A DNA stretch of 7,361 bases from JAZSNL01 sp045536365 (GTDB lineage Bacteria; Bacillota_I; Bacilli_A; ML615J-28; CAG-313): positions 1-7,361 of the forward strand of contig JAZSNL010000021.1 of assembly GCA_045536365.1 (NCBI GenBank), written 5' to 3'. Each line of letters opens with the position of its first letter. Positions within the stretch are counted from its first letter, which is position 1. Shown here piece by piece: positions 6,360 to 7,361 of the stretch. A program made the translations under genes and the position numbers. Under the pieces are notes generated by a model. That model was given only the letters and a program-made list of their open reading frames with translations. It had not been told where the DNA came from and made no database searches.

Positions 6360-7361
6360 ATGCTTAAACTTAAAAACAAATTATTTTTATTTGTTATGGT
6401 CTTATTCGCATTAGTTGGTCTTGCATCTTGTACAGGCGTTGGTCCAACTTCTATCGAAATAAGATTTGAAGAAGACGTTGTTTATGTTAGACAAGGTGGC
6501 ACTATTAAACTTGCTCCAACAATTACAAAAGGCGAAAGTGTAGGCACTGTTGAATTAGAGTGGCGTACATCTGATGCTGAAGTTGCAACTGTTGAAAATG
6601 GTGTAGTAACTGGTGTTGCTTTAGGTGAAGCTGAAGTTAAGGCTATTTTAAAAGGAAATATCGTTAATTTCGATAAGATTACTGTTGTTGTAGTTGAAAC
6701 TTTATTACCTGAACTTAACGTAACTAACGCTGTTGAACAATTATACAAAGGAGAAGAACACTTACTTGCTTATGCATTAGCAGAACAAGAAGGCGCAACT
6801 GCTGAATCAAGTGTTTCTTGGAAATCTTCTAATGAAGAAGTTGCTACAATTTCTGAAGAAGGTTTAATTAAAGCTGTTTCTGCTGGTAAAGTTACTTTAA
6901 CAGCTACAGTTTCTAATGGTGATGAAAGTGAAGAACATGAATTCGCATTAGAAGTTTTAGAAACAGATTTCTCTATTTCGTATAATCTAGATGGTGGTGT
7001 TAATGGAGAAAATCCTGAAGCATTCAACATCTATAATTTACCACTTGAATTAAAACCTGCTACTAAAGAAGGTTATGAATTCTTAGGTTGGTATATCGGT
7101 GAAGAATTAGTAACTGAAATCGCTGAAGGTACAGCTGAAAATGTTGAATTAACAGCTAAATGGAGAAAATTAGAATATTCTCTATCATTTGATTTAGCTG
7201 GTGGTGAAATTGAAGCATCTGCTGATTTATCTGCTGCTCAAGTTTTACAAGAATTCACATTAACTAACTATTTAGCATACGATGTTAATGGATTAGAAGC
7301 TTCATTATTCGGCAAAAATACTTTAACTTGGTGGTACTACATTGTATTACAAGAAACTGAA
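6360..7361 (+). CDS. Lipoprotein with Big_2 and InlB-type repeats (3' partial)
   Basis: The frame from ATG 6360 stays open for 334 codons to the window end. Residues 1-24 are a lipoprotein signal: MLKLKNK, a hydrophobic stretch, then LASC with Cys24 as the expected lipidated residue after cleavage, so the protein is probably anchored outside the cell membrane. Two Big_2 domains follow (about 31-113 with WRTSDAEVATVENGVVTG, and 116-201 with WKSSNEEVATISEEGLIKA). Then comes an InlB-type repeat (204-268: FSISYNLDGG, EGYEFLGWYIGEE, LTAKW). At 273-282 a new repeat begins (YSLSFDLAGG) but runs into a helix-like segment with WWYYIVLQE (W324) instead of a GWY half, as in the interrupted repeats of the upstream protein. 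Its C-terminal part is missing, so any enzyme domain is unknown. It has its own promoter behind a strong terminator, so it is probably not in an operon with the amidase gene. Confidence 0.93.
   Translation, partial: MLKLKNKLFLFVMVLFALVGLASCTGVGPTSIEIRFEEDVVYVRQGGTIKLAPTITKGESVGTVELEWRTSDAEVATVENGVVTGVALGEAEVKAILKGNIVNFDKITVVVVETLLPELNVTNAVEQLYKGEEHLLAYALAEQEGATAESSVSWKSSNEEVATISEEGLIKAVSAGKVTLTATVSNGDESEEHEFALEVLETDFSISYNLDGGVNGENPEAFNIYNLPLELKPATKEGYEFLGWYIGEELVTEIAEGTAENVELTAKWRKLEYSLSFDLAGGEIEASADLSAAQVLQEFTLTNYLAYDVNGLEASLFGKNTLTWWYYIVLQETE

Noticed and set aside
6482..7030. Two minus-strand open frames (6482-6748 and 6770-7030)
   Set aside because: They are antisense to the Big_2 and InlB domains of the lipoprotein gene, which has a promoter, ribosome site and lipobox of its own.
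1..7361. CRISPR array, tRNA/rRNA genes, insertion sequence or phage integration site
   Set aside because: The window is almost wholly coding for two modular proteins. The only non-coding stretch is the 186-base intergenic region, and I saw no spaced direct repeats, tRNA cloverleaf or transposase.

Overview
The window is AT-rich, with both genes on the plus strand. It looks like accessory surface-protein DNA from a low-GC, Firmicutes-type bacterium. Codons favour TTA, GAA, GCT and GGT. There is a strong AAAGGA-type ribosome site, a TATAAT promoter, a CcpA-type operator match and a hairpin/T-tract terminator. Every tryptophan in both reading frames is TGG and the one visible stop is TAA, so the standard code fits and a Mycoplasma-type code is not needed. 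The lineage is inference: the style resembles uncultured gut Bacilli or mollicute-related groups that encode very large InlB-repeat/Big_2 proteins.

Region 1 (1-6173) is one giant gene whose 5' end lies outside the window; at least 2,056 residues are visible. In order it holds the end of an InlB-type (Listeria-Bacteroides, Flg_new) repeat interrupted by a helix-rich insert, a normal InlB repeat, a second interrupted repeat, a right-handed beta-helix, an InlB repeat, a second beta-helix, another InlB repeat, a third interrupted repeat, two Big_2 Ig-like domains, an N-acetylmuramoyl-L-alanine amidase (Amidase_2) domain with its zinc-site residues present, and a short Ig-like C-terminal tail. It reads as a modular secreted or surface protein with binding and spacer modules ahead of a peptidoglycan-cutting domain. 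Residue numbers for this protein count the first complete codon (base 3) as 1.

Region 2 (6174-6359) is a compact intergenic region. It holds a strong intrinsic terminator with a GAAA tetraloop, a second all-A/T inverted repeat, and a well-formed promoter with an extended -10. A cre/LacI-family operator match overlaps the -35, followed by a good ribosome binding site.

Region 3 (6360-7361) is the 5' part of a second gene, cut by the window end. It encodes a lipoprotein with a clear lipobox (LASC), two Big_2 domains, one InlB repeat, and the start of another InlB repeat that seems to carry the same kind of helical insert as the large protein.

The two genes share a domain set but appear to be separate transcription units. 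The feature most worth following up is the recurrent insert of about 140 residues inside InlB repeats: three copies in the large protein and probably a fourth in the lipoprotein. I did not recognise it as a named family.
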